32,169 bases of DNA, from positions 1-32,169 of the forward strand of contig JBBQPM010000066.1 of assembly GCA_038217425.1 (NCBI GenBank), given 5' to 3'. The position numbers were made by a program, and so were the translations under genes. The stretch's first letter is position 1. Every line of letters begins with the position of its first letter. This DNA is from JAIEPT01 sp038217425. Its GTDB lineage: Bacteria; Planctomycetota; Planctomycetia; Gemmatales; Gemmataceae. The notes beneath the pieces were generated by a model, which worked only from the letters and a program-made list of their open reading frames with translations, had not been told where the DNA came from and made no database searches. This document shows, in pieces, positions 15,801 through 23,949 of the stretch.

Positions 15801-18800
15801 ATGCCCAGCATGGAACCCCCCGCACCGTCCTCGCACGATCAGCCGACTGTCCAGCAGACGCCCTCTTCGGGGGGCGCCGCGGCCAGGGATGCTGCGGGGC
15901 CATTGCCGCTGGCGCGGCTGGGAGAGTACGAGATTCTGCGTGAGATCGCGCGCGGCGGCATGGGCGTCGTCTATCAGGCGCGGCACATTCGGCTCAATCG
16001 CCTGGTCGCCCTCAAGATGATCCGCGGCGGCGAGTTCGCGGACGACGACGATCGCCAACGTTTCGACACCGAAGCCAGCGCCATCGCGCAGCTGCAGCAT
16101 CCCAACATCGTCGCTCTGTACGACGTTGGCATGCACGATGGGCAACCCTACCTGGCCATGGAGTTCATCGACGGCGTGAGCCTGTCGCAACGGGTGGCGC
16201 TGGGCCCGATCGCGAGTCGCCGGGCCGCAGGCTATCTGGAGGAGATGGCGCGGGCGGTTCACTTCGCGCATGGCCGGGGCATTCTGCATCGCGATCTGAA
16301 GCCGGCCAATGTGCTGATCGACGAGCAGGGGAATCCGAAGCTGACCGACTTCGGGCTGGCGAAATGGATGGGTGTGGGGAGCAGCGGACAGACGCGGACG
16401 GGCGCCGTGCTGGGGACGCCGAGCTACATGTCGCCGGAACAGGCGGCGGGGCGCAAGGATCTGGGGCCCGCCAGCGATGTCTACAGTCTGGGAGCGATTC
16501 TCTACGAACTGCTCACAGGGCATCCGCCGTTCCAGGGCGAGACGCCGATCGCCACGTTGAATCAGGTCGCCCAGAAGGATCCGCTGCCGCCGAGGCTGGT
16601 CAATCCCAGCGTCGAGCGCGAAGTCGAAACGATCTGCCTGAAATGTCTGGAGAAGGATCCCCGGCGCCGATACGGCTCGGCCGCCGACCTCGCCGACGAC
16701 CTGCGGCGTTACCTGGACGGCGAACCGATCGCGGCGCGTCGGTCGGACGTCCTGCAGCGTTCGTGGAAATGGGTGCAGCGCAATCCGACGTTCGCGTCGG
16801 TGACGGCGCTTTCGCTCTTGTCGCTCATTTCCTTCGTGCTGATCCTCTGGCAAATGGCGACCCACGAACGTCATTTGCGCGAGCGCGAAGAGGGCTTGCG
16901 CAAGGAGGAAATGAAGCAGCGCGAGTCGGCGGAACGTCGACAGGAGGCGCTTCGGCACCTGGTTTACAACGCTGCCATTCGCCGCGCGCAACAGGCACTG
17001 GAGCAAGGCGACATGAACCGGGTAGGGAAACTGCTCCATGAAGATCTGGTACACAGCGAGCGGAGCGACCTGCGCGACTGGGAGTGGGACTTTCTGGCGC
17101 ATCGGATCGGCAAGCCGAAATCGATCGCGGCGCATGCGGGGCGGGTGACGGCGGTGCGGATTATCGGAAGCGGGTTGGTGAGCGCGGGCGAGGGAGCCGA
17201 CCAGTCGCACGAGGTCAAGTTTACCAAATTGCTCGACTTGCCTCCGTGGAAAAGTCAGAGCTTGGTGAAGCGCGAAGAACCGATCACGGCGATCGTTCAC
17301 AGTCGGCAACGTCTTCTGCTGGCGTTCGTAGGGTACGGGCCGACCATTCAACTTTTGGATGAGAAATCTCGCAAGCAGATCGTGAGTTGGAAGGGACACG
17401 ACAAACACGTCACCTGCGCGGCGATCTCGGCGCGAGGGGAGTGGCTGGCAACTGCCGCGGGGGATGGCTCGCTCAAGGTTTGGCGTTTGCCGAAAGACTT
17501 GACTCAGACGCCGAACGACCCCGTCACGGTGCTTGCTCCGGGGGGCGAAAAAATTCAGGCCGTCGCGTTCGATCCGGAGAACGCCTGGCTCGTCGCGGCG
17601 GGGACGGATCGCGAAATTCGCTTCTGGACCCTCGGCTCCTGGACTCCCCTCAAGACCTACCGCGGCCATCAGGGCGAGATCGCCAGCCTGGCCGTGCTGC
17701 CCGGGGAGGACGTGCTCGTTTCCGCGGGGGGCAACGGACCCGGTCAGGGCGAGATTCGTTTCTGGGATCTGAAAGCGAACAAGGAAAAAACGCGCCGCAC
17801 CGCGCTTTCCGACAAAATCCTCGCCCTGGCGGTGAGCCGGGACAACCTGATCGCCGCGGGCGGAAGCGACGGCGTGATTCGCATCTGGAACTTCAAGGAA
17901 TCGACCGAAGCGACCGAATTTCGCGGCGATCCGCACCGCATCTACTCTCTGTCTTTCAGCATGTTCGGGCCGGACGTGCTGTTCGCGGGCGGGCATCAGG
18001 GCCGAATCAATTGCTGGAGCCCGACGGGGCGAGTCGAGTCGGTATGGTCGCAAACCAACTACAAAATGGAAGACCTGGCCTTCGATCGCGATTCCGCCAG
18101 GTGCGCGGCGTTGGGCGTCGCGCAGGGCCCGTCTTCAAGCGTCTTCCGCTGGCTTGGGCCTTTCAGAGGATTTGTCATTCCGGCCAATGCCGTCAATCCT
18201 CCGGAAGTTCTCCAAGGATTTACTCAGACCGTGACCCGAATCGCCTACGTCGGCGACGTTCTCGTAACCGCGGGCGATCGGGGCGAAATCTTGTGCTTCG
18301 GCTCCGACAGCAATTTGCCCGTCAAAAAGCTCGTCAGCCCGGTCAATCGCATTCTGGCGCTGGCCGGCCACCCCCGCCTGCCGATCCTGGCGGCAGGCGG
18401 CGAAGATGAGAAAATCTACCTCTGGAACGTCCGCACCGGCGAAGCTTACCCTCCCCTCATCGGCCACAAACTCGGCATCTCCGCGCTGGCGTTTCGACCT
18501 GACGGCAAACAACTCGCCGCCGGCGATCAAGAAGGAACGCTCCGACTCTGGGACTGGGAGAACCGAACTTCGGGCCGACTCGAAAAACATCAGGGTAGCA
18601 TCACGAGCTTGTCCTACAGCCCCGGCGGCACGCAACTTGCCTCGAGCAGCAAGGACCTGACCATCCGCCTGTGGGACCTGCGCTCGAACGACTTCCGCGT
18701 GCTCGAACGCTCCACCGAGGCCGTCACCTGCCTGGCGTTTCATCCCAAGAGCGAACGGCGTCTGGTCAGCTGCGGACGCGATCGGACGTTACGGCTCTGG

Positions 18801-18944
18801 GATCTGGTGACCGGGCAGGCGCTCCTCGAGTTCGAAGATCGCCACGGCAGCTTGCAAGCGGTCGCGTTCAATGCAGATGGCCGCTGGCTGGCGTCCGCGG
18901 GACAAAAGGGCGTCAAGTTCTATTTCGCAGGGACGCGAGAATAA
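15801..18944 (+). CDS. Transmembrane Ser/Thr protein kinase with WD40 sensor/scaffold domain
   Basis: The protein has 1047 residues. A Pro/Ser-rich leader (1-38) precedes a complete Hanks-type kinase domain (about 42-310). It has the Gly loop IARGGMGVVYQAR, catalytic lysine VALKM, HRDLKPANV (HRD at 163-165), LTDFGLAK, SPEQAAGRKDLGPASDVYSLG and the C-lobe RRRYGSAADLADDLRRYLDG. One membrane helix (331-353, FASVTALSLLSLISFVLILW) and a charged coiled coil (about 355-390) lead to WD40 blades (about 430-1045; for example GSLKVWRLPK, GVIRIWNF, KIYLWNVRTGEA, LTIRLWDLRS, RTLRLWDLVTG), roughly two propellers. This PknB-plus-WD40 design is very common in planctomycetes. The kinase faces the cytoplasm and the propellers the other side. 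Start 15801; ATG 15810 is also possible. mgtC-like follows after 15 bp. Confidence 0.95.
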   Translation: MPSMEPPAPSSHDQPTVQQTPSSGGAAARDAAGPLPLARLGEYEILREIARGGMGVVYQARHIRLNRLVALKMIRGGEFADDDDRQRFDTEASAIAQLQHPNIVALYDVGMHDGQPYLAMEFIDGVSLSQRVALGPIASRRAAGYLEEMARAVHFAHGRGILHRDLKPANVLIDEQGNPKLTDFGLAKWMGVGSSGQTRTGAVLGTPSYMSPEQAAGRKDLGPASDVYSLGAILYELLTGHPPFQGETPIATLNQVAQKDPLPPRLVNPSVEREVETICLKCLEKDPRRRYGSAADLADDLRRYLDGEPIAARRSDVLQRSWKWVQRNPTFASVTALSLLSLISFVLILWQMATHERHLREREEGLRKEEMKQRESAERRQEALRHLVYNAAIRRAQQALEQGDMNRVGKLLHEDLVHSERSDLRDWEWDFLAHRIGKPKSIAAHAGRVTAVRIIGSGLVSAGEGADQSHEVKFTKLLDLPPWKSQSLVKREEPITAIVHSRQRLLLAFVGYGPTIQLLDEKSRKQIVSWKGHDKHVTCAAISARGEWLATAAGDGSLKVWRLPKDLTQTPNDPVTVLAPGGEKIQAVAFDPENAWLVAAGTDREIRFWTLGSWTPLKTYRGHQGEIASLAVLPGEDVLVSAGGNGPGQGEIRFWDLKANKEKTRRTALSDKILALAVSRDNLIAAGGSDGVIRIWNFKESTEATEFRGDPHRIYSLSFSMFGPDVLFAGGHQGRINCWSPTGRVESVWSQTNYKMEDLAFDRDSARCAALGVAQGPSSSVFRWLGPFRGFVIPANAVNPPEVLQGFTQTVTRIAYVGDVLVTAGDRGEILCFGSDSNLPVKKLVSPVNRILALAGHPRLPILAAGGEDEKIYLWNVRTGEAYPPLIGHKLGISALAFRPDGKQLAAGDQEGTLRLWDWENRTSGRLEKHQGSITSLSYSPGGTQLASSSKDLTIRLWDLRSNDFRVLERSTEAVTCLAFHPKSERRLVSCGRDRTLRLWDLVTGQALLEFEDRHGSLQAVAFNADGRWLASAGQKGVKFYFAGTRE

Positions 18945-18959
18945 TCGAGAAAGGTCGAG

Positions 18960-19445
18960 ATGTTCCAGGAAATTGTCGACACCGTCCGTGCGGAGTTTTC
19001 CGACGTGCCCGATGTGGCGCAGGCGACGCGTATCACCGTTCGACTGCTGCTGGCCGCGGCTCTGGGGGGCGTGCTTGGCTACGAGCGCGAGCAGAAAGGC
19101 AAGGCGGCGGGGCTGCGCACGCACATGCTCGTGTCGTTGGGGGCGGCGCTATTCGTGCTCATTCCGCAACAGGCAGGGGTCACAATCGCCGACCTGTCGC
19201 GCGTCTTGCAGGGAATCGTCGCGGGCATCGGCTTCCTGGGCGCCGGGACGATTCTCAAGGGCAACGGCGGCGAGGAGAGCGTCAAGGGCCTCACCACCGC
19301 GGCCGGAATTTGGCTGACCGCGGCGATCGGCGTTGCCGCCGGCATGGGTCGGGAGACGACCGCCGTCCTCAGCACGCTGCTGACGCTCATAATCCTGACC
19401 GTGCTCTTGCGCGTCGAGAATCGTCACGCGGGGAACAATCGCTGA
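18960..19445 (+). CDS. MgtC/SapB family inner-membrane protein
   Basis: The protein has 161 residues. It carries the MgtC/SapB core: LLLAAALGGVLGYEREQKGKA, AGLRTHMLVSLGAALFVLI, the glycine-rich helix GIVAGIGFLGAGTILK and LTTAAGIWLTAAIGVAAGMG, with four to five membrane helices. MgtC proteins in pathogens support growth at low magnesium and dampen the F-type ATP synthase; most environmental homologs are short like this one, lacking the C-terminal ACT-like domain. The ATG at 18960 is preceded by AAAGG, and lies 15 bp after the kinase stop. The dehydrogenase gene begins 31 bp later, so the three are probably one operon. Whether the kinase regulates it is unknown. Confidence 0.93.
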   Translation: MFQEIVDTVRAEFSDVPDVAQATRITVRLLLAAALGGVLGYEREQKGKAAGLRTHMLVSLGAALFVLIPQQAGVTIADLSRVLQGIVAGIGFLGAGTILKGNGGEESVKGLTTAAGIWLTAAIGVAAGMGRETTAVLSTLLTLIILTVLLRVENRHAGNNR

Positions 19446-19476
19446 ATCGGTGAAAGTTCGATGGGGGAATTCACGG

Positions 19477-20265
19477 ATGTCGCCTCGACTCTTGGACAAG
19501 CGTTGCCTGATTGTCGGCGGCACCACCGGTCTGGGCCTTGCCGCCGCCCGCCGATTTCTCGAAGAAGGGGGCCGAGTCGTCGTCGCCGGACGCAGCGCGG
19601 ATAAGGGACAGGCGTCGCTGGGGGAGTTGACGGGCGACGTACATTTCCTGGCTTGCGACGCCGGCGACGAAGCGCAGGTCGAACATCTCTTTCGCGAAAC
19701 CGTGGCCTTGCTCGGCGGTCTGGACGTGCTCTACCACGTCGCGGGGATCAGCGGGCGACGCCTGGGGGACGGACCGCTGCACGAATGCACGCTCGCCGGC
19801 TGGCAGGCAACGCTCGCCGCCAACCTGACGAGCACGTTCCTCACCAACCGTGCAGCCATTCGCCATTTCCTGGAGCGTTCGCAGCGCGGCGCCATTCTCA
19901 ACATGGCGAGCGTGCTCGCGTTCGCCCCGTCTCCCCGCCATTTCGACACCAGTGCGTACGCGGCGAGTAAGGGGGGTATCCTCGCGCTCAGCAAGCAGGC
20001 GGCGGCGCGTTACGCACCTGCGGGCATCCGCGTCAACGTGATCGCGCCGAGCTTGATCGACACCCCGATGGCGCAGCGGGCGGTGAACGACGCCGACATC
20101 CAGGCGTTTTTGCGGACGAAGCAGCCGTTGCGCGGCGGTCCAGGGTTGCCGGAAGATTGCGCGGGGGCGGCGGTTTTCTTGTGCAGCGACGAGGCGAGTT
20201 TCGTCACCGGCGTGGTATTGCCGACGGACGGCGGCTGGTGCGTCAGCGAGGGACAAATCGTTTAA
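19477..20265 (+). CDS. Short-chain dehydrogenase/reductase (SDR)
   Basis: The predicted protein has 262 residues, normal for a classical SDR. The nucleotide-binding motif is GGTTGLG (14-20). The NADP/NAD loop region AGRSADKG follows, then LYHVAGIS (the N-A-G equivalent), the catalytic Ser at 145 in NMAS, and Y161/K165 in YAASK. The ending ASFVTGVVLPTDGGWCV is the usual SDR closing segment. The closest functional type is the FabG-like 3-oxoacyl-ACP or alcohol reductases, but the substrate is not evident. I chose the ATG at 19477 because GGGGGA lies 8 nt upstream; a GTG at 19450 is a poorer choice. It is the third gene of the likely kinase-mgtC operon, followed by a strong hairpin. Confidence 0.92.
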   Translation: MSPRLLDKRCLIVGGTTGLGLAAARRFLEEGGRVVVAGRSADKGQASLGELTGDVHFLACDAGDEAQVEHLFRETVALLGGLDVLYHVAGISGRRLGDGPLHECTLAGWQATLAANLTSTFLTNRAAIRHFLERSQRGAILNMASVLAFAPSPRHFDTSAYAASKGGILALSKQAAARYAPAGIRVNVIAPSLIDTPMAQRAVNDADIQAFLRTKQPLRGGPGLPEDCAGAAVFLCSDEASFVTGVVLPTDGGWCVSEGQIV

Positions 20266-20272
20266 ATTGAGC

Positions 20273-20319
20273 CCGCAGCGCAAGCAACGAAACGCGTCGA
20301 ATCCTTGCTTGCGCTGCGG
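20273..20319 (+). terminator. Hairpin after the SDR gene
   Basis: CCGCAGCGCAAGCA at 20273-20286 pairs exactly with 20306-20319 (14 bp, 19-nt loop) seven bases after the SDR stop. No U-run follows, so it may be a dispersed palindrome rather than, or as well as, a terminator. Confidence 0.55.
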
Positions 20320-20375
20320 CCTTGCGCCACCTGCGGATATTTTCAGAATTCTCTCGTTTTTGCGGAGAGAGTGGA

Positions 20376-20717
20376 TATAATAAAGGCCGACTCCAGATTC
20401 GCGGCGGTTTCGATCCCCCAGAATTTTCTTAAGGATCGGCCCACTCAAGCGTTTGGAGTGAGGCAATCCCGTCCCACCAAGGAAAAAGTGCCGTTCCGCC
20501 GTCGGCTGCGAAAAGTTCCGACCACGGACGATCCCAAATCCCAAAAAATCCAGCTCGATAGCGAACCAAAACGACGGCGCTCGCTCGTACCATTCGGCGA
20601 GCACCCAATCCGGGCGGACCGCTTCGTGGACGAAAGAGGGACCAGGGCTTGCCTGAAATGTTTCCTGGCGCTTCCTCGGCCACATCGGCAGAGGAACAAT
20701 TTTCGTGGAGTCTGAAA
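20376..20717 (+). promoter_or_regulatory. Putative promoter and about 330-nt leader of the RRM gene
   Basis: A perfect TATAAT at 20376-20381 in an AT-rich patch is the best promoter candidate for the RRM gene at 20718. The -35 is weak. The predicted transcript would have a leader of about 330 nt with small stems (for example CACTC...GAGTG near 20443-20461) and no reading frame I trust. Long leaders are known for bacterial RNA-binding-protein and cold-shock genes, where they control translation. The ribosome binding site GGAG (20707-20710) is 7 nt before the ATG. Together with the hairpin at 20273-20319 this accounts for the 452-bp gap between genes. Confidence 0.35.
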
Positions 20718-21095
20718 ATGGGTAAGAAGCTGTACGTCGGTAACCTGGGTTACGGAGTCACGGAAAGTGAACTCTCGAAGATGTTTGAGCCCTACGGGTC
20801 GGTGGAGTCCGCCCAGATCATCATGGACCGGGACACCGGTCGTTCCAAGGGTTTCGGCTTCGTGGAAATGAAGTCCGAAAATGAAGCCAAAGCCGCGATC
20901 GACGGCCTCAACGGCCAAGAAGTCGGCGGCCGAGCCCTCACCGTCAACGAAGCCCGCCCCAAGACTGAAGGCGGCGGACGCGGGCCTGGCGGCGGGGGCG
21001 GCGGTTACGGCGGCGGGGGCGGAGGCGGCGGTTACGGCGGCGGGGGCGGGGGCGGCGGTTACGGCGGTGGCGGCGGCGGTCGCAAACGATACTAA
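20718..21095 (+). CDS. RRM-domain RNA-binding protein with glycine-rich tail
   Basis: The protein has 125 residues. A single RRM domain spans about 3-83 with RNP2 LYVGNL (5-10) and RNP1 KGFGFVEM (44-51), including the aromatic residues that stack on RNA. The tail (about 85-121) is almost pure glycine with regularly spaced Tyr (repeats of GGYGGGGGG) and ends RKRY. This layout matches the small bacterial Rbp proteins of cyanobacteria and planctomycetes, which bind single-stranded RNA and are often cold-induced. The ATG at 20718 has GGAG upstream; in-frame upstream codons would add an unconserved stretch. The tail coding sequence is a near-perfect DNA tandem repeat (about 20985-21085) and prone to length variation. 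It is followed by a strong terminator hairpin. Confidence 0.95.
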   Translation: MGKKLYVGNLGYGVTESELSKMFEPYGSVESAQIIMDRDTGRSKGFGFVEMKSENEAKAAIDGLNGQEVGGRALTVNEARPKTEGGGRGPGGGGGGYGGGGGGGGYGGGGGGGGYGGGGGGRKRY

Positions 21096-21122
21096 ACGGC
21101 CTTCTTGCCCAACACATTCTCA

Positions 21123-21155
21123 AGGGACGCCGATCGCCTTGCGCTCGGCGTCCCT
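21123..21155 (+). terminator. Likely terminator of the RRM gene
   Basis: AGGGACGCCGA at 21123-21133 pairs exactly with 21145-21155 (11 bp, 11-nt loop), followed by CTTCCTG. It lies 28 bp after the RRM gene stop. Confidence 0.65.
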
Positions 21156-21205
21156 CTTCCTGCCATCATCATTCTCTCATCGAACGTGCGATACAGTGGG
21201 GCTTC

Positions 21206-21246
21206 CCCAGGGACAGCCATCCCAGGGCTTTCTACGGAGAATTTCG
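21206..21246 (+). repeat. Third copy of the CCCAGGGATAGCC palindromic repeat, carrying a ribosome binding site
   Basis: The stretch 21206-21230 matches the repeat at 11416-11440 at 23 of 25 bases. The similarity continues past the palindrome through CGGAGAATTTCG, which occurs in both copies (11444-11455 and 21235-21246). In this copy that extension ends directly before the CotH-protein ATG (21248), so its GGAG (21236-21239) is the likely ribosome binding site of that gene. Confidence 0.65.
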
Positions 21247-21247
21247 C

Positions 21248-23065
21248 ATGTCGCAACGCTCCCTGTCGCTTGCCCTCCTCACCGCCCTCGCAATGCCGCT
21301 CGTCGCTCAGGAAAAGCCGGCCGACGTTTTCGGCTCCGCCAAACTCCACGCCATGCACCTCGTCATCAGCGCGGAAAATTGGAAGACGATGCAGCCCGCG
21401 AACGTAGGGCCCATGTTCGGTAAGAAACCGGGCGAGGGGCCAGGCGCCTTCGGCTTCGACTTCACCACCGTCCCGGCCAAATTCGAAGCCGGCGGCCAAA
21501 CGCTCGAAAACGTCGGCGTTCGCTTCAAAGGCAACTCCAGCTACATGATGTCCGCTCGCGGCCTCAAACGTCCCTTCAAAATCGACTTTAACCACTACGA
21601 CGACAAACTTCGCTGGGCCGGGCTCAAAGAAGTCAGCCTCTCCAACAACTTCGCCGACCCCTCGCAACTCCGCGAAACCCTCGCCTACAACGTATTCCGC
21701 GCAGCCGGCGTCCCCGCCTCGCGCACCGCCTTCGTCGAACTCTCGCTCACCGTCCCCGGGAAGTACGACCGCGAATTTCTGGGGCTCTACACGTTGATCG
21801 AGGTCGTCGACAAGGCATTCCTCAAGGATCGCCTGGACGCCAGCAAGGGCATGCTCCTCAAACCCGAACGGGTGCGCCAACTCGATTACCTGGGCGAATC
21901 GTGGGACAAATATGTCGAACGCTACCGTCCCAAGGGCTCGCCCAGCAAGGACGAAAAACGGGCGCTCATCGCCTTCACGAAGCTCGTGCATCAGGCCGAC
22001 GATACGACTTTCGCCAAGGAAATCGGGGCCGCGCTCGACATCGATCTATTCATGCGCTTCCTGGCCGTGCATTCGGCGATCCTCAACCTCGACAGCTTCA
22101 TGACTTTAGGTCACAATTATTACATGTATCTGCACCCCGGAACGAAGAAGTTCATCTTCCTGCCGTGGGATCTGAATCATTCCTTCGGCGGCTTCTCGAT
22201 GGGGGGGGCCATGGATCAGCAGATCAACCAGAGCATTGACCATCCCAACCCCGGCGAGCACAAGTTGATCGACCGATTGTTGGCGATTCCGGAGCACAAG
22301 AAAGTTTACCGCGACCATCTGGATCGTCTTTTGAAGAAGGGCTTCGTGACCGAGACGCTGCAGGCGGAGGTCGCGTCGATTCAGAAGGCGCTGGAGAAAT
22401 CGTTCGAAAAGGACGCCGCGGCACTCAAGAGACGGGGCGAGGGCTTCGGCGGTCCGCCGGGGGGAATGGGGCGGGCGCCGGATTTGGCGGTTTTCGTGTC
22501 GCAGCGCGCGGAGTCGATTGCGGCACAACTCGAAGGCAAACGCAAAGGAGTGAAACTAACGTTTCAGGGTCCGGGCATGATGATGAATCCCGGGCCGATG
22601 TTCGCCAAGCGGCTTTTGGAAGCAGGCGATGCAGACGGGGACGGGAAGCTGTCGCTGGCGGAATGGAAAGCGGGCGCGGAGAAGGTTTTCGCGGAGAGCG
22701 CCCCGAAGGGAGAGTTGGATCAGGCGGCACTGGGTCAGTTTCTGAATCGGCGGCTGGGCCCTCCGGGATTTGGTCCGCCGCCGGAAGGCCTGAAACCGCC
22801 GCCGATGGGGGGCGGATTCAAGCCGCCGATGGGGTTTGGGCCTGGCACTTTTTTGGCTCCCGCGGTATTTAAGAGAGCGGATCTGGATAAGAGCGGCATG
22901 GTGCCCAAGAAGGAATGGATGCAGGCTGCGGAATCGCTCGCCCAGGAATGGGACGCCAACCGCGACAGTTTTCTCCAGGAAAGCGAACTCTCGGCCGGCA
23001 TCGGCAAGTTGCTTCCCGCGCCGGGCTTTCCCGGCCCTGGGAAGAAGAAGGAGGCGAATCCGTGA
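21248..23065 (+). CDS. Secreted CotH-family protein kinase-like protein with C-terminal EF-hands
   Basis: The protein has 605 residues. Signal peptide 1-17 (LSLALLTALAMPLVA, before QEKPA). The CotH domain (about 25-380) contains VGVRFKGNSSYMMSARGLKRPFKIDF, LSNNFADPSQLRETLAYNVF, GLYTLIEVVDKAFL and the metal/ATP-binding motif LPWDLNHSFGG (D308). In spore formers CotH is an atypical kinase that phosphorylates coat proteins; planctomycetes make no such spores, so the target is unknown. The C-terminal third is Pro/Gly-rich with three EF-hand-like loops starting near D461 (DADGDGKLSLAEW), D545 (DLDKSGMVPKKEW) and D569 (DANRDSFLQESEL), suggesting calcium binding. The VTC-domain gene overlaps its stop by 4 nt. 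Confidence 0.93.
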   Translation: MSQRSLSLALLTALAMPLVAQEKPADVFGSAKLHAMHLVISAENWKTMQPANVGPMFGKKPGEGPGAFGFDFTTVPAKFEAGGQTLENVGVRFKGNSSYMMSARGLKRPFKIDFNHYDDKLRWAGLKEVSLSNNFADPSQLRETLAYNVFRAAGVPASRTAFVELSLTVPGKYDREFLGLYTLIEVVDKAFLKDRLDASKGMLLKPERVRQLDYLGESWDKYVERYRPKGSPSKDEKRALIAFTKLVHQADDTTFAKEIGAALDIDLFMRFLAVHSAILNLDSFMTLGHNYYMYLHPGTKKFIFLPWDLNHSFGGFSMGGAMDQQINQSIDHPNPGEHKLIDRLLAIPEHKKVYRDHLDRLLKKGFVTETLQAEVASIQKALEKSFEKDAAALKRRGEGFGGPPGGMGRAPDLAVFVSQRAESIAAQLEGKRKGVKLTFQGPGMMMNPGPMFAKRLLEAGDADGDGKLSLAEWKAGAEKVFAESAPKGELDQAALGQFLNRRLGPPGFGPPPEGLKPPPMGGGFKPPMGFGPGTFLAPAVFKRADLDKSGMVPKKEWMQAAESLAQEWDANRDSFLQESELSAGIGKLLPAPGFPGPGKKKEANP

Positions 23066-23796
23066 ACCCCAGTGCGTTGTCCCCCTCCCTACGGTCCGAG
23101 GCCGACCCGCCCGCGTACGAACTCAAGTTTCTGCTAAGCGAATCCCAGGCGCGCGAAGTGCAGGCGCGCATCGAGCCGATCCTGCAACTTGATCCTAACG
23201 CCGACCCCGCACTCGGAGGCGCTTACCGCACCACCAGTCTCTACAGCGACACGCAGGCGATGGACGTTTACCTCCGCCGCGGTTCCCTCGCTCGGGACAA
23301 ATACCGCGTGCGCCGGTACGGCGAGGCGCCGATCTTGTTCCTGGAGCGCAAGACGAAATGGGGCCGCCGCGTGCAGAAACACCGCACCTCGATCCCGCAC
23401 GCGCAGGAGCACGGGCTTGCTCAGGAGACGCGCGCCGAAGGCTGGGAGGGCGCCTGGTTTCACGAACAGGTCTTGGCCCTGGGATTGCGGCCGGTCTGTC
23501 TGATCGCCTACGAACGGCTCGCCTTCATCGGACCCGACGTGCGCCTGACCTTCGACCGTCGGCTGCAAGGGAAGCTGATTCAGCAGTGGAGCGTCGCTTC
23601 GGTGCAAGCGGGAGTGCCATTCCTCACGGAGCAGGTGATTTGCGAGATCAAATTCCAGGGCGTGCTGCCGGCGTTCTTCAAGGCGATCGTGCAGGAACTG
23701 AACCTGGCGCCGAGCACGGTGTCGAAGTATCGCCGATTCGTGCAAACCGCAGGCATCGCGCCGCAGGAGCAAGCGGCCGAAGAGCCCGGTTCGTAA
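23062..23796 (+). CDS. VTC-domain protein (polyphosphate polymerase-like)
   Basis: The predicted protein has 244 residues. The VTC/CYTH-like tunnel fold is seen in YELKFLLSESQAREV (the E-x-K signature), the strand TTSLYSDTQAMDVYLRR, KYRVRRYG, LFLERKTKWG, YERLAFIG with VRLTFDRRL, and the closing VICEIKFQGVLPAFFKAIV and SKYRRF. Yeast Vtc4 uses this fold to make polyphosphate from ATP; bacterial homologs are largely untested. The start is a GTG at 23062 overlapping the CotH stop (GTGA), with AAGGAGG upstream, which implies translational coupling. CotH and VTC genes commonly sit together in bacterial genomes. No membrane segment is present. Confidence 0.92.
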   Translation: MNPSALSPSLRSEADPPAYELKFLLSESQAREVQARIEPILQLDPNADPALGGAYRTTSLYSDTQAMDVYLRRGSLARDKYRVRRYGEAPILFLERKTKWGRRVQKHRTSIPHAQEHGLAQETRAEGWEGAWFHEQVLALGLRPVCLIAYERLAFIGPDVRLTFDRRLQGKLIQQWSVASVQAGVPFLTEQVICEIKFQGVLPAFFKAIVQELNLAPSTVSKYRRFVQTAGIAPQEQAAEEPGS

Positions 23797-23818
23797 ACTT
23801 CATGCCTCATCGCATTTC

Positions 23819-23875
23819 CGAGCCGGAAGCGTGAGCGACGTTTTTGCGAAGATCGTCGCTCACGCTTCCGGCTCG
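23819..23875. repeat. Long palindrome (21-bp perfect stem)
   Basis: CGAGCCGGAAGCGTGAGCGAC at 23819-23839 is exactly complementary to 23855-23875, with a 15-nt loop, followed by seven A. It lies between converging genes. It could terminate the VTC transcript, but the perfect stem and lack of a U-run suggest a dispersed repeat. Confidence 0.6.
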
Positions 23876-23894
23876 AAAAAAACTCCGCCAACGA

Positions 23895-23925
23895 AAACGC
23901 CTCGACCGCTGCGGTCGAGGCGTTT
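23895..23925. terminator. Bidirectional terminator between converging genes
   Basis: AAACGCCTCGACCGC at 23895-23909 pairs with 23911-23925 around one central base (in practice a 12-13-bp stem and small loop). A-rich sequence lies to the left and TTT to the right, so it fits a terminator for both the VTC gene (+) and the DUF1501 gene (-). Confidence 0.75.
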
Positions 23926-23949
23926 CGCATTTCTGGTAGCAATCGACGC

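Noticed and set aside
15741..18053. A 770-codon open frame on the minus strand opposite the kinase gene
   Set aside because: Composition is Arg/Pro/Gln-rich and without motifs; the plus-strand kinase and WD40 motifs decide the strand.
20305..20715. A 136-codon frame in the leader of the RRM gene
   Set aside because: It starts with TTG without a ribosome binding site, overlaps the predicted promoter and has an unnatural Arg/Pro-rich composition.
20985..21090. Short regular repeats resembling a repeat array
   Set aside because: They are the in-frame codons of the Gly/Tyr tail of the RRM protein, not CRISPR or non-coding repeats.
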